Of a stretch of 64,000 nucleotides of DNA, positions 1 to 8,791 are shown one piece after another. The stretch lies in the NCBI RefSeq assembly GCF_017815135.1, contig NZ_JAGJCF010000005.1, forward strand, positions 248,001-312,000, given 5' to 3'. The translations under genes and the position numbers were made by a program. How positions within the stretch are numbered: position 1 is the stretch's first letter; every line of letters begins with the position of its first letter. Under the pieces are notes generated by a model. The model did not search any database, was not told where the DNA came from, and was given only the letters and a program-made list of their open reading frames with translations. Origin of the DNA: Jiella mangrovi. Lineage in GTDB: Bacteria; Pseudomonadota; Alphaproteobacteria; Rhizobiales; Rhizobiaceae.

Positions 1-549
1 GGCGAGACGGTGGCCGTCGGTGGCGACGGCCCGCAGCGCCAGGTCGCCATCGGCATCCATCGTGTGGAGGTAGATGCCGTTCAGATAATAGCGGGTCTCC
101 TCGGTCGAGATCGCGAACTGGGTGCGCTCGATCAACCGCAGAAGGTCGGCGGCCGTCAGCGAGAAGCTGTGGCTGAGGCTGCCGGCGGTGATGTCGGGAA
201 AATCGGCTTCGGGAAGGCACTGCAGCCGGAAGTTGGAACGGCCGGAGGAGACCGTCATCTGAGTCCCCTCGCCATTCGTCGAAAGCTTGACTTCCGAACC
301 CTCGGGAAGCTTCCGGACGATGTCGTAGAGGAGATGGGCGGGGACCGTCGTCGCGCCGGCCTCTTCACCCATGGCCGCGACGTTTTCGGTGATCTCGATG
401 TCGAGATCGGTCGCCTTCAGCCGCATGCCCTGGTCCTCGGTTCGCACCAGGACGTTGGACAGGATCGGAATCGTGTTGCGCCGCTCGACCACGCGGTGGA
501 CGTGCGACAGCGACTTCAGGAGATTCGAACGCTCGATGATGATACGCAT
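1..549 (-). CDS. dnaN: DNA polymerase III sliding clamp, beta subunit (partial: N-terminal 183 codons)
   Basis: Encodes the ring-shaped processivity clamp that tethers replicative polymerase to DNA. Reading leftward from the ATG at 549, the protein starts MRIIIERSNLLKSLSHV and continues through a VVERRNTIPILSNV segment and a later LRAVATDGHRLA segment, both hallmarks of the first two clamp domains. The 3' part lies beyond the window start, so the third domain and stop codon are not visible. It follows dnaA on the same strand with a 175-bp spacer, the usual dnaA-dnaN order. I see no strong Shine-Dalgarno before the ATG. Confidence 0.95.
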   Translation of the reverse strand, partial: MRIIIERSNLLKSLSHVHRVVERRNTIPILSNVLVRTEDQGMRLKATDLDIEITENVAAMGEEAGATTVPAHLLYDIVRKLPEGSEVKLSTNGEGTQMTVSSGRSNFRLQCLPEADFPDITAGSLSHSFSLTAADLLRLIERTQFAISTEETRYYLNGIYLHTMDADGDLALRAVATDGHRLA

Positions 550-724
550 GAGGTCTGCCGTTCCATAGGGTCCCGGCGCCAACTGACGGCATGGCCGGGA
601 CCAACGTTCTTAGAGGCAAGCTGCCGACTTGAAAAGACCGGAGCGGCCGGAACGCGGCCCGAAGTCGAGCATCGCGCCGGCCGCCTTGCGCCAGTCGGGG
701 TCAGGCCGCTCTTCGGCCGGACCC

Positions 725-2296
725 TTATTCCTCGATCATGCGGCGGATCAGGTCGAGCTCGTTGGAGAAGTTCTCGTCCTTGGATCGCTCGCCCTCGATC
801 TTGCGCACGGCGTGCAGCACCGTCGTGTGATCACGACCGCCGAACCGCCTGCCGATCTCCGGCAGGGAGCGGGGCGTCATGGTCTTGGCGAGATACATGG
901 CGATCTGCCTCGGCCGCACGATCGTCTTGGTCCGCCGTGCCGACAGGAGGTCGGTCCGCGTCACGTTATAGTGGCGGGAGACGAACTTGAGGATGTCTTC
1001 GATCCGCACCCGCCGCTCGACATTGGCACGGGTCAGCTGATTGAGGAGATCCTCAAGATGCTCGTCCGAAAGCGGCTGTCCGAGCGAATGGCGAAAGGCG
1101 ATCTGGTTGAAGGCCCCCTCGAGATCGCGGCCGGAACCGGCAACCCGCCGCGCGATGGTGTCGATCATGTGATCTGGCATCGAGAAGCTCTGATCCTCGG
1201 CGCGCATCGCATCCGCCCGGCTTTCGAGGATCTGCTTGCGCATCGGATAATCCGGCACGCCGATTTCCAGCGTGATGCCGTTGGCGAGGCGCGAGCGCAC
1301 CCTCGGATCGAGGGATTCCAGATCCGTCGCCGGCCGGTCGGCGGCGCAGATCACCTGCTTGGCCGAATCGATCAGGGCATTGAGGAGGTGGCAGAATTCC
1401 TGCTGGATCGACTTGCCCTGCAGGAACTGGGTGTCGTCGATGATGAGGATGTCGATGCCGCGCAGGGTCTCCTTCAGATCGAGCGCCCGGTTGTCGCGGA
1501 TGGCGGCGGCGAAGCGCCACATGAAATATTCCGCCGTCAGATAAACGACCCGTGGCTGGTCGGCGCGGCGCACCGCGGCGTTGGCAATCGCCTGGAGGAG
1601 GTGAGTCTTGCCGAGGCCGACGGAGGCATGGACGAAGAGCGGGTTGAAGCGAACCGAGCCGGGCCCGTTCTCCGCGATCGCCTTGGCGGCGGCCAGCGCC
1701 ACCCGGTTCGACGAGCCTTCGACGAAGCTGTCGAAGACGTAGCGCGGATCGAGCGGCGAGCCGAAATCCGGCGAGCCGGAGACGGCCAGCGGCGCGTCCG
1801 CGGGATCGGACTGCGCGGCGGCGGCCTTTTCGACGATCCGCGCCTCATTGGTGGAAAGGGCGGCGGCATTTTCCGCCCGCCCGCCGATTCGGCTCGAACG
1901 GATGGTGACGCCGCCACCGCGTACGGCCGAGCGGACGGCGATGTCGACGCGCAGATTGCCGGGAACTTCGGCGGCGAAGATCTCGGTCAGGAGCTCTTGA
2001 TAGTGCGACTGGATCCAGGAACGCAGAAAGGCGGTCGGCACGGATACCTGACAGACCCCCTTGCCGAGGCTGTCCAGCTTCATGCGCTGAAACCAGCTCA
2101 TATAGATATCCTGGCCAAGCTGAGCCTTGAGACGCGATTTCACGCGCTCGATCACCTCAGCCGAATTGCCGTCGCCACCTGTCATGTCAGCCCCGTGTTC
2201 GCCGCAATTCCCGCCCGGCGCCCTCATGGCGCCGCTTCTTGTCGTCCGCATCATGTCTTTTGCCGGAAAACTCGCTCGAATCATCTCTGGATCCAT
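725..2296 (-). CDS. dnaA: Chromosomal replication initiator protein DnaA
   Basis: AAA+ ATPase that binds DnaA boxes and opens the origin. Domain I (around residues 45-110) carries the WF near IYMSWFQRMKL. The Walker A motif VGLGKTHL lies near residue 228, Walker B LIIDDTQF near 286, and the C-terminal DNA-binding helix-turn-helix ends in the family signature GGRDHTTVLHAVRKIE. Length of about 523 aa is normal. The start is uncertain. The ATG at 2296 has an AGAGGA ribosome site 6 nt upstream and overlaps the 3' end of the rhodanese gene by 16 nt. A GTG at 2317 and ATGs at 2284 and 2185 are alternatives; the last would leave only about 10 residues before domain I, as in several rhizobial DnaA proteins. 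dnaN follows. The overlap implies co-transcription with the rhodanese gene. Confidence 0.96.
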   Translation of the reverse strand: MDPEMIRASFPAKDMMRTTRSGAMRAPGGNCGEHGADMTGGDGNSAEVIERVKSRLKAQLGQDIYMSWFQRMKLDSLGKGVCQVSVPTAFLRSWIQSHYQELLTEIFAAEVPGNLRVDIAVRSAVRGGGVTIRSSRIGGRAENAAALSTNEARIVEKAAAAQSDPADAPLAVSGSPDFGSPLDPRYVFDSFVEGSSNRVALAAAKAIAENGPGSVRFNPLFVHASVGLGKTHLLQAIANAAVRRADQPRVVYLTAEYFMWRFAAAIRDNRALDLKETLRGIDILIIDDTQFLQGKSIQQEFCHLLNALIDSAKQVICAADRPATDLESLDPRVRSRLANGITLEIGVPDYPMRKQILESRADAMRAEDQSFSMPDHMIDTIARRVAGSGRDLEGAFNQIAFRHSLGQPLSDEHLEDLLNQLTRANVERRVRIEDILKFVSRHYNVTRTDLLSARRTKTIVRPRQIAMYLAKTMTPRSLPEIGRRFGGRDHTTVLHAVRKIEGERSKDENFSNELDLIRRMIEE

Positions 2297-2715
2297 GGAA
2301 GGTCCTCTGCTTTCCACCCTGCAATACGGCCCCGATGGCCATTTTCGTCGGGTGAGCCCTCAAATCCGTCCACGACGTTGAAGCAGTGCTCGAAGCCCGC
2401 CGCCGTCAAAGCTTTCGCCGCGGCGATCGAGCGGACGCCCGACCGGCAGAGCAGGAAGAGCGGACTGGCGCGGTCACCGCTTGCCTCGGTCACGGCCTTC
2501 GTCACGCGCTCGGCAAAGCCCGGATCGACGGTCATCGAAGGAAATGTCTGCCATTCGGCGAGTATCGGTGCCTTTCCGATGGGCGAGAGATCGGGGAGAC
2601 CGACATAGGTCCACTCCGCGATCGTTCTGACGTCGATGAGGACTGCGGCAGGGTCGTCAGACAGGTTCGCCCAGCATTGTCGGACGGTCACGTCGCCTTC
2701 ATAGCCTTGGGCCAT
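2281..2715 (-). CDS. Rhodanese-like domain protein
   Basis: A single-domain rhodanese of 144 aa. The N-terminal VLIDVRTIAEW motif and the active-site loop CRSGVRS with its catalytic cysteine are intact, followed by a GFEGSPDENGHRG tail region. The family transfers sulfane sulfur or acts in thiol chemistry; the substrate here is unknown. It has a good ribosome site (GGGGAAG before the ATG at 2715). Its stop codon lies inside the 5' end of dnaA, so the two genes probably share a transcript and may be translationally coupled. It occupies the place of the direct dnaA leader. Confidence 0.88.
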   Translation of the reverse strand: MAQGYEGDVTVRQCWANLSDDPAAVLIDVRTIAEWTYVGLPDLSPIGKAPILAEWQTFPSMTVDPGFAERVTKAVTEASGDRASPLFLLCRSGVRSIAAAKALTAAGFEHCFNVVDGFEGSPDENGHRGRIAGWKAEDLPWIQR

Positions 2716-3369
2716 TGAACTTCCCCACAGTCAATAACACAGAAGTATCGAGCCGGCTGCCTAAGAAGCCGGCACTCACTCTGTCTCTATTTTTTGATTG
2801 AGACGCAGATTCTAGAAGACTGTCGCTGCGCAAGAGACTCGCGGACATCTCGAAGCTTGATCATAAGCTTTGGATAAGTCCACTTGTCCCCGCACTTCGT
2901 CCGTCTCCGCTCTTGTCATGACCAGAAGTTACGAAACCGCGGCGGTCGGAGCAAGCCGCGTTGAACGGATTCGCGAGGTCAGCCTGGCGCAATGTTGCGA
3001 CTCCGTCATCACCGGCACCGGACGAGTTCTCCGCAACCCCTTGGAGTCGTGCGGTTTGCGCCAAAGCAATCATTCTGACGCAGTCGCAAAAGAATAAATT
3101 TTGCAAATTTTGTGACAGCCTACTTGACTCAATGACTTGAGGGAATTTGGTTAGCCGGCAATCTCAACAAGTTCAGTGACCTCTTGTAAGATGCTGATTT
3201 TACAAAATTTTCTGTGGCGGTTTCCAGTGTCGAGCGAAATTGTGACGATCTGCCGCCTTTTGGCATCGAATCGTAATTTTCCGTCACAAAAGCAAAAAGC
3301 CCGGCGCATGGCCGGGCTTTCCACATGTAGAATGCGAGACTCGAATTCAGGCGTCTTGAAGACCCGGAA
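2716..3369. promoter_or_regulatory. GANTC-rich, AT-rich intergenic region upstream of rhodanese-dnaA; possible regulatory or origin region
   Basis: A 654-bp gap without a credible gene. It holds the promoter of the rhodanese-dnaA unit and the rpsT terminator. Eight GANTC sites, the CcrM methylation target of alphaproteobacteria, begin at 2808, 2836, 2968, 2999, 3044, 3126, 3268 and 3338. About 2.5 would be expected by chance in random sequence of equal base composition. Two similar AT-rich blocks lie at about 3090-3115 and 3198-3212. One near-match to a DnaA box (TTTGGATAA, one mismatch to TGTGGATAA) lies at 2869-2877; TTCCCCACA and CTTTCCACA are weaker. An origin is possible, but boxes are few, and in many rhizobia oriC lies near hemE instead. 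Confidence 0.5.
3288..3320 (-). terminator. Rho-independent terminator of rpsT
   Basis: A perfect 10-bp stem (3296-3305 AAAGCCCGGC with 3311-3320 GCCGGGCTTT) and a 5-nt loop. On the minus strand it is followed by the T-rich stretch TTTTTGCTTTTG. It lies about 50 bp after the rpsT stop codon. Confidence 0.85.
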
Positions 3370-3639
3370 TCAGGCTTCGCCGATCGCCTTCAGGCGATGG
3401 GAGAGGCGCGAGATCTTCCGCGAGACCGTGTTGCGGTGGAAGACGCCCTTGGAGGCTGCGCGACGCATTTCCGGCTCTGCAACGCGGAAGGCTGCGGTCG
3501 CGGCTTCCTTGTCGCCGACGGCGATCGCTTCCTCGACCTTTCGCAGGAAGGTGCGAACCCGCGAGCGGCGGGCACCGTTGATGGCCGTGCGGCGAGCGAT
3601 CTTGCGCGTCGCCTTCTTGGCCGAAGGAGTGTTGGCCAT
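3370..3639 (-). CDS. rpsT: 30S ribosomal protein S20
   Basis: 89-aa, strongly basic protein starting [18 protein letters not shown], a typical S20 that binds 16S rRNA early in small-subunit assembly. Length matches the family (about 88 aa). The rpsT-dnaA adjacency is a common alphaproteobacterial arrangement. A sigma70-type promoter lies about 110 bp upstream and a clear intrinsic terminator downstream, so it appears to be a monocistronic unit. Confidence 0.97.
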   Translation of the reverse strand: MANTPSAKKATRKIARRTAINGARRSRVRTFLRKVEEAIAVGDKEAATAAFRVAEPEMRRAASKGVFHRNTVSRKISRLSHRLKAIGEA

Positions 3640-3746
3640 TTTCGTCTCTCTTTCCTAGTCGGACAACGCCGCGCCGGCTTTCGCAACAGGATTGCGGCAG
3701 CGCAAAACAACAGGCGGCGCCCCGAAGACGCCGCCAAGTGGCGCGA

Positions 3747-3775
3747 CTTATAAGCAGAGGTGGCTGCGGCGTCAA
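3747..3775 (-). promoter_or_regulatory. Sigma70-type promoter of rpsT
   Basis: On the minus strand, TTGACG (3770-3775) and TATAAG (3747-3752) are separated by exactly 17 bp, a near-consensus housekeeping promoter. It would start transcription near 3740, giving an untranslated leader of about 100 nt before the rpsT ATG at 3639. Confidence 0.7.
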
Positions 3776-3891
3776 CATCCGGTGGTCATGATCGGCACGG
3801 CTTTCAGGCGTCCACATCAAGGCGCAGTCGCAGGCGGCACGCGACACCGGGCATCTGGGCGCGGTCGCAGAATGCGAGCCTCACCAAAGAA

Positions 3892-4665
3892 TCAGCGGTT
3901 CTTGAACTGCGGCGAGCGTTTCTGGACGAAGGCTTCCATTCCCTCGCTCTGATCCTCGGTGGCAAACAGGGAGTGAAACACCCGGCGCTCGAACCGCAGC
4001 CCTTCCGCCAGCGGGACCTCGAAGGCACGGCCCACCGCCTCCTTGGCCAGCATCACGGCCGGCAGGGAGAATTCGGCGATCTTGTCGGCGGTGCGCAGCG
4101 CCTCCTCGAGCAGATCGGTCGCCGGCACGATCCTTGCCACGAGCCCGCAGCGCTCGGCCTCCTGAACATCCATCAGCCGGCCGGTGAGGACGAGGTCCAT
4201 CGTCTTGGCCTTGCCGATCGACCGGGCGAGCCGCTGTGTGCCGCCCATGCCGGGAATGACGCCGAGAGTGATTTCGGGCTGGCCGAATTTCGCATTGTCC
4301 GCGGCGATCACGATATCGCACATCAGTGCGACCTCGCATCCGCCGCCGAGCGCGTAGCCGGCGACGGCGGCGATCGTCGGTTTGCGGAAGTTGCCGAGAT
4401 CCTCCCATTCGCCCCACAGATCCACCATCAGCGCGGCGGGATAGTCCATGCTCTGCATGTCCTTGATGTCGGCGCCGGCGGCGAACGCCTTTTCCGAGCC
4501 GGTCAGGACCACGGCGCCGATCTTGGCATCGGCCTGGAAGGCCTTCAGCGCCTCGACGATCTCGCGCATCATCTGCTGGTTCAAGGCGTTCATCGCCTTG
4601 GGCCGGTTGAAGGTCACGAGCCCGACGCGGCCGCGGGTTTCAACCTTGATGGTATCGTAGGACAT
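3892..4665 (-). CDS. Enoyl-CoA hydratase (crotonase family)
   Basis: 257-aa crotonase-fold enzyme, the usual length for a monofunctional enoyl-CoA hydratase, which hydrates trans-2-enoyl-CoA in fatty-acid beta-oxidation. The oxyanion-hole region [15 protein letters not shown] (about residue 58-72) and the crotonase signature with [17 protein letters not shown] (about 105-121) are intact. The [17 protein letters not shown] segment carries the glutamates expected for hydratase activity. GGAG precedes the ATG at 4665. The stretch rpsT - enoyl-CoA hydratase - mutM is typical of rhizobia. Exact chain-length preference cannot be told from the sequence. Confidence 0.9.
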   Translation of the reverse strand: MSYDTIKVETRGRVGLVTFNRPKAMNALNQQMMREIVEALKAFQADAKIGAVVLTGSEKAFAAGADIKDMQSMDYPAALMVDLWGEWEDLGNFRKPTIAAVAGYALGGGCEVALMCDIVIAADNAKFGQPEITLGVIPGMGGTQRLARSIGKAKTMDLVLTGRLMDVQEAERCGLVARIVPATDLLEEALRTADKIAEFSLPAVMLAKEAVGRAFEVPLAEGLRFERRVFHSLFATEDQSEGMEAFVQKRSPQFKNR

Positions 4666-4772
4666 GGGCGCTCCACCGGATCGTTCGACGTCGGGTGTCC
4701 GACGTGGTTTTCGTCATGCTTGGACGATCGGACCCATGAACGCAATATGACCAGGAGGCGCATCGCGCGCGC

Positions 4773-5666
4773 CTATCGCTGGCAGACCGGGCAGAAGAAG
4801 GTCGAACGTCCGGACTGGACGAGCCGCTTGACGATCCCGCGGCAGTTCGGACGCGGGCAGGGCGCGTCTTCCCGGTCGTAGACGGAGAAGGAATGCTGGA
4901 AATAGCCAAGCGAGCCATCGGCCTGGCGGTAATCCCTGAGCGACGAGCCGCCGGCGGCAATGGCGTCGGCGATGGTCTCGCGGATGTGATGAGCAAGGTC
5001 GACGAGGCGGCGCGTCGGTGTGCCCTTCGCCGTCACCAGCGTCCCGGCCGCCCGGCGCGGCGAGAGCTTCGCCCGCCAGAGTGCCTCGCAGACATAGATG
5101 TTGCCGAGGCCCGCGATGATCTTCTGGTCGAGGAGAACAGCCTTCAGCGGCGCGGCACGGCCGGCAAAGAGAGGCGCCAGCGCGTCCGCCGACAAGGCGT
5201 TGCCGGTCGGTTCGATGCCGAGGCCGCGAAAATGCGGGTGGGTCTCGAATTCGCTCCGCTCGATCAGGCTCATATAGCCAAAGCGTCTGGGATCGTTGAA
5301 GATCACCGAGACCGGCGCCCCCGAGGCGGCCGTGAGATCGAAGCGGACATGATCGTGCAGCCGGGCTGTCGAGCGGGCATGGACGAAGACGCCCGGCGTA
5401 CTCTCGCCGCTCTCGCTTTCGATCCGGAACGATCCGGACATGCCGAGATGCATGGCGAGAAGCGTGCCGCCCTCGATGTCGGCGATGAGATATTTCGCCC
5501 GCCGCCCGAGGCCCTCGATGCGGCGGCCGGCGAGGCGCTCGGCGAAATTTTCCGGCAGCGGGAAGCGAAGGTCCGGCCGGGCGGCGACCAGCCGCTCGAC
5601 GCGTGCGCCCGTCATGACGGGTTCGAGGCCGCGTCTCACGGTCTCCACCTCTGGTAATTCCGGCAT
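4773..5666 (-). CDS. mutM: Formamidopyrimidine-DNA glycosylase (Fpg)
   Basis: Bifunctional glycosylase/AP-lyase that removes 8-oxoguanine and formamidopyrimidines in base-excision repair. The N-terminus [14 protein letters not shown] supplies the catalytic Pro2 and Glu3. The RRAKYLI lysine near residue 58 and DPRRFGYM near 125 are present. The C-terminal zinc finger is complete (CPRPNC ... CPVC). 297 aa is normal. It is divergent from ubiE across a 165-bp promoter region. Confidence 0.97.
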   Translation of the reverse strand: MPELPEVETVRRGLEPVMTGARVERLVAARPDLRFPLPENFAERLAGRRIEGLGRRAKYLIADIEGGTLLAMHLGMSGSFRIESESGESTPGVFVHARSTARLHDHVRFDLTAASGAPVSVIFNDPRRFGYMSLIERSEFETHPHFRGLGIEPTGNALSADALAPLFAGRAAPLKAVLLDQKIIAGLGNIYVCEALWRAKLSPRRAAGTLVTAKGTPTRRLVDLAHHIRETIADAIAAGGSSLRDYRQADGSLGYFQHSFSVYDREDAPCPRPNCRGIVKRLVQSGRSTFFCPVCQR

Positions 5667-5831
5667 TTTCGCTTAAGTCCTTCGCTCGAGTGGCGACACT
5701 CGCCCGTTCCGCCTTGCGCGGGGCGTCGAAGCCGCCGGGCCTCCCGCATTCCTCGCTCGTCGATGTCGAATGACGGGGCATTTCGCAATATCCGCATCGA
5801 ACCGGTGCGTTTCAATGTAAGGTCAGAAGTC

Positions 5832-6611
5832 ATGTCGCAGTCGCGCGTCACCGCAGCCGAAGCCATGGAGACCGCCTACGGCTTTTCGACCGTAGAAGGC
5901 GGGCCCGAGAAGCAGGAGCGGGTGAACGCCGTTTTTCATCGTGTGGCCGAGCGTTACGACGTCATGAACGATCTGATGTCGGGCGGAATGCACCGCGCGT
6001 GGAAGGCGGCGATGGTCGCCTGGCTGAGCCCGCCCCACCGGTTCGAATATCGCTTCGTCGACGTTGCCGGCGGCACCGGCGATGTCGCCTTCCGGATCGT
6101 CGAGGCCACACGGCAGCGCGCGCAAGGCACCGTCGTCGATATCAACGCGTCCATGCTGGGCGTTGGAGCCGAACGGGCGATCAAGCGGAAGCTCGGCGAG
6201 AACCTCACATTTCTGGAGGGTAATGCCGAGGCGTTGCCTTTGCCCGACAATCACTTCGACGCCTACACGATTGCATTCGGCATCCGCAACGTGCCGCGAA
6301 TCGGCAAGGCGCTCGAGGAGGCGTTGCGCGTCCTCAAGCCCGGCGGGCGGTTCCTGTGCCTCGAATTTTCCGAGGTCGAGATTCCGGGGCTCGACAAGGT
6401 CTACGATGCGTGGTCGTTCCGCGCCATTCCGCGAATCGGGGAAATCGTGGCGAAGGATCGCGAGTCCTACGAGTATCTGGTCGAATCGATCCGCCGCTTC
6501 CCCAACCAGGCGAACTTTGCCGCAACGATCCGGCAGGCTGGCTTCGAGCGGGTCGATTACCGCAACCTGTCAGGTGGAATTGCGGCCATTCATTCGGGAT
6601 GGAAGCTTTGA
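5832..6611 (+). CDS. ubiE: Ubiquinone/menaquinone biosynthesis C-methyltransferase UbiE
   Basis: SAM-dependent methyltransferase that C-methylates the quinone ring (demethylmenaquinone or 2-polyprenyl-6-methoxy-benzoquinol). The family signature around [21 protein letters not shown], the SAM motif [10 protein letters not shown] near residue 78, and the C-terminal [15 protein letters not shown] are all present. 259 aa from the ATG at 5832, which has AAGG 9 nt upstream; an in-frame ATG at 5763 would add 23 residues of no known role. It begins the rightward ubiE-ubiB unit, divergent from mutM. Confidence 0.95.
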   Translation: MSQSRVTAAEAMETAYGFSTVEGGPEKQERVNAVFHRVAERYDVMNDLMSGGMHRAWKAAMVAWLSPPHRFEYRFVDVAGGTGDVAFRIVEATRQRAQGTVVDINASMLGVGAERAIKRKLGENLTFLEGNAEALPLPDNHFDAYTIAFGIRNVPRIGKALEEALRVLKPGGRFLCLEFSEVEIPGLDKVYDAWSFRAIPRIGEIVAKDRESYEYLVESIRRFPNQANFAATIRQAGFERVDYRNLSGGIAAIHSGWKL

Positions 6612-6613
6612 GG

Positions 6614-6657
6614 GCATGATCGGGAACACGGCAGCGGCTATCCCGATGCGATCATGC
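6614..6657. repeat. GATCATGC-ended palindromic element (Hyphomicrobiales type)
   Basis: GCATGATC (6614-6621) pairs with GATCATGC (6650-6657), and the adjacent GGGA pairs with TCCC. It lies in the ubiE-ubiB spacer right after the ubiE stop and is followed by ATAAAAAC. It resembles the GCATGATC...GATCATGC palindromes scattered through rhizobial genomes and may act as a weak terminator or processing site. Confidence 0.6.
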
Positions 6658-6734
6658 GATAAAAACAGGAGGGGCGGTGCCTCGCGACACGTCGCGGACG
6701 CAGCGCACGTCCTCCGGGCCGAGCAAAGAAATCC

Positions 6735-8321
6735 GTGACAAATCCAGTAACCGGGACTTTTGCGCTGTTGAGGGCTGCCTTCGTGTTGGCACGCGAAGGC
6801 GTTGTCGGGGCGTTTCCCACCGAAGGCATGCCGCCGGCAGCGCTCATGCTGCATCGCCTGGCGCGGCTCATGGAACGCCGCTCGGCCAAGGACCGGGCGC
6901 GGCGTGACCGGCTGTCACAGGCGCTCCATCGGCTCGGTCCGTCCTATGTGAAACTCGGCCAGTTCCTGGCAACGCGTCCCGACATCGTCGGCGCCGACAT
7001 CGCCAGCGAACTCGGTGCGCTGCAGGACAAGGTGCCACCCTTTCCCCGCGAACAGGCGGTCGCGGAGATCGAAGCGACCCTTGGCCGGCCGATCGACGAT
7101 CTTTTCCTCGATCTCGGCGAAGTGGTCGGCGCCGCATCGATCGCGCAGGTCTACAAGGCGCGCATCCGCAACGCCGACGGCAGCGAGCGGGTGGCGGCCG
7201 TCAAGGTCATCCGGCCGGGCATCCGCGGGCGGTTCAACCGCGAACTGTCCACCTTCGCCTTCATCGCCGAGTTTCTGGAGCGTTTCGTCGCGTCCTCGCG
7301 ACGCTTGCGGCCGGTCGCCGTCGTCGAAACGCTGGCCCAGTCCACCCGCATCGAGATGGATCTGCGGCTCGAGGCGGCCGCGTCCTCGGAAATGGCCGAG
7401 AACGTCGCCCGCGACAAAGGCTTCCGCGTGCCGTCGATCGACTGGGAGCGCACCGGCCGCGACGTCATCACCATGGAGTGGATCGACGGGATCAAGCTCT
7501 CCGACGTCTCGGCGGTGATCGCCGCGGGCCACGACATCAAGAAGATCGGCGTCACCGTCGTCCAGTCCTTCCTGCAACATGCGATGCGCGACGGCTTCTT
7601 CCACGCCGACATGCATCAGGGAAACCTGTTCATCGCGCCGGACGGCGCCATCGTCGCCGTCGATCTCGGCATCGTCGGGCGGCTCAGCCGCGATTCAAAG
7701 CGCTTTCTGGCCGAAATTCTCTACGGCTTCATCAAACGCGACTACCTCCGGGTGGCGGAGGTGCATTTCGAAGCGGGCTACGTGCCGCGCAACCAGGACG
7801 TGGCGAGCTTTGCCCAGGCGCTGCGGGCGATCGGCGAGCCGATCTACGGCCAGCCGGCCGAGACGATCTCGATGGGGCATCTCCTGTCGCTGCTTTTCGA
7901 GGTCACCCAGCTGTTCGAGATGCAGACGCGGCCCGAACTCGTCCTCCTCCAGAAGACCATGGTCGTCGTCGAGGGGGTCGCGCGGACCTTCGACCCGAAG
8001 TTCAACATGTGGGTCGCTGCCGAGCCGGTCGTTTCGGGCTACATCATGGCCGAGCTCGGACCGGCCGCGAAATTCGAGGAGGCGCGCGAAGGCATCGAGG
8101 CGGGGCTGAAGCTGCTGCGCAAGGCGCCGGAGCTCGCCATCGGCCTCGAAGTTCTCAGCCGCGAACTGCCCGAGCTGATCGAGAACGGCATCCGGCTGAA
8201 CGACGACACGCTCTACGACCTCGTCCAGGACGGCAAGGCGAGCATCATTCTCGGCCATGTCGAACGCTGGGTCATCGCCGGGGCGCTGGTGACGATCGCC
8301 TGCGCGCTGGTCTTCGGGTAA
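6735..8321 (+). CDS. ubiB: UbiB, ABC1/ADCK-family atypical kinase for ubiquinone biosynthesis
   Basis: 528-aa member of the UbiB/ADCK family needed for ubiquinone synthesis. Family motifs are visible: the KxGQ motif in PSYVKLGQFLATRPD near residue 70-85, the alanine-rich nucleotide loop region GAASIAQVYKA, the catalytic-loop-like HADMHQGNLF, and the metal-binding VDLGIVGRL. Two hydrophobic C-terminal segments (ending VIAGALVTIACALVFG) probably anchor it in the membrane. It starts with GTG at 6735. It follows ubiE and precedes a toxin-antitoxin pair, then coaBC. Confidence 0.93.
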   Translation: MTNPVTGTFALLRAAFVLAREGVVGAFPTEGMPPAALMLHRLARLMERRSAKDRARRDRLSQALHRLGPSYVKLGQFLATRPDIVGADIASELGALQDKVPPFPREQAVAEIEATLGRPIDDLFLDLGEVVGAASIAQVYKARIRNADGSERVAAVKVIRPGIRGRFNRELSTFAFIAEFLERFVASSRRLRPVAVVETLAQSTRIEMDLRLEAAASSEMAENVARDKGFRVPSIDWERTGRDVITMEWIDGIKLSDVSAVIAAGHDIKKIGVTVVQSFLQHAMRDGFFHADMHQGNLFIAPDGAIVAVDLGIVGRLSRDSKRFLAEILYGFIKRDYLRVAEVHFEAGYVPRNQDVASFAQALRAIGEPIYGQPAETISMGHLLSLLFEVTQLFEMQTRPELVLLQKTMVVVEGVARTFDPKFNMWVAAEPVVSGYIMAELGPAAKFEEAREGIEAGLKLLRKAPELAIGLEVLSRELPELIENGIRLNDDTLYDLVQDGKASIILGHVERWVIAGALVTIACALVFG

Positions 8322-8404
8322 TGGCTGCGGGCCTGCCCGCGTTGCCCGGCCGCGTGGCTGCGGCTACATAAGGCGAGAGACGGTCGAGCCCGGCGGAGGA
8401 AGCA

Positions 8405-8791
8405 ATGGCGAGCCTCACCATCGAAAATCTGGACGACGACGTGATGCGCCAACTGGAAGCGCGCGCGGCCGAGCACGGGCGTTCGCCGGAGGAAGAGGCG
8501 CGGGCGCTGATTTCAGATCGTGCACCTCGCGTGATGCCCCCTACACGACCCGTCATGTCGGACGAGAAAAAAGTGAAACTGAAGCGAGCGATCGAAAGGA
8601 TCGAATCCGGCGAGGGTATCTCGGACCTCGGGACAGCTTTAGGCGAGCCGGCCTTGGTGGGGCTGCCTGTGCGCACACCCACCGAACAGAAGCGCGTCTA
8701 TGAGGCCTTGTCCGCCCTGAGCGTGGAACATTCAGGAGAGCCATTCGACCAGAAGGCTTTCACCGACGAGCTGTGGAGTTTTGTCGAGTGA
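8405..8791 (+). CDS. FitA-like ribbon-helix-helix antitoxin with C-terminal extension
   Basis: Putative antitoxin of the PIN toxin encoded next. The first 42 residues (MASLTIENLDDDVMRQLEAR, then EHGRSPEEEARALI) match the FitA/Arc-type ribbon-helix-helix N-terminus. The remainder (about 85 residues) is longer than usual: a charged helix DEKKVKLKRAIERIESGEG, a linker, and an acidic C-terminus FDQKAFTDELWSFVE that probably wraps the toxin. A strong GGAGGAA ribosome site precedes the ATG. The stop overlaps the toxin start as TGATG at 8789-8793, which implies coupled translation. It starts 83 bp after ubiB. Confidence 0.75.
   Translation: MASLTIENLDDDVMRQLEARAAEHGRSPEEEARALISDRAPRVMPPTRPVMSDEKKVKLKRAIERIESGEGISDLGTALGEPALVGLPVRTPTEQKRVYEALSALSVEHSGEPFDQKAFTDELWSFVE

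Noticed and set aside
629-2608. 659-aa reading frame on the plus strand across dnaA
   Set aside because: It is antisense to dnaA, whose motifs are complete; the translation has no recognisable domain. GC-rich codon bias makes such mirror frames common throughout the window.
2716-3369. Firm call of oriC
   Set aside because: Only one near-consensus DnaA box is visible. The GANTC cluster and AT blocks are suggestive, but whole-chromosome skew is needed.
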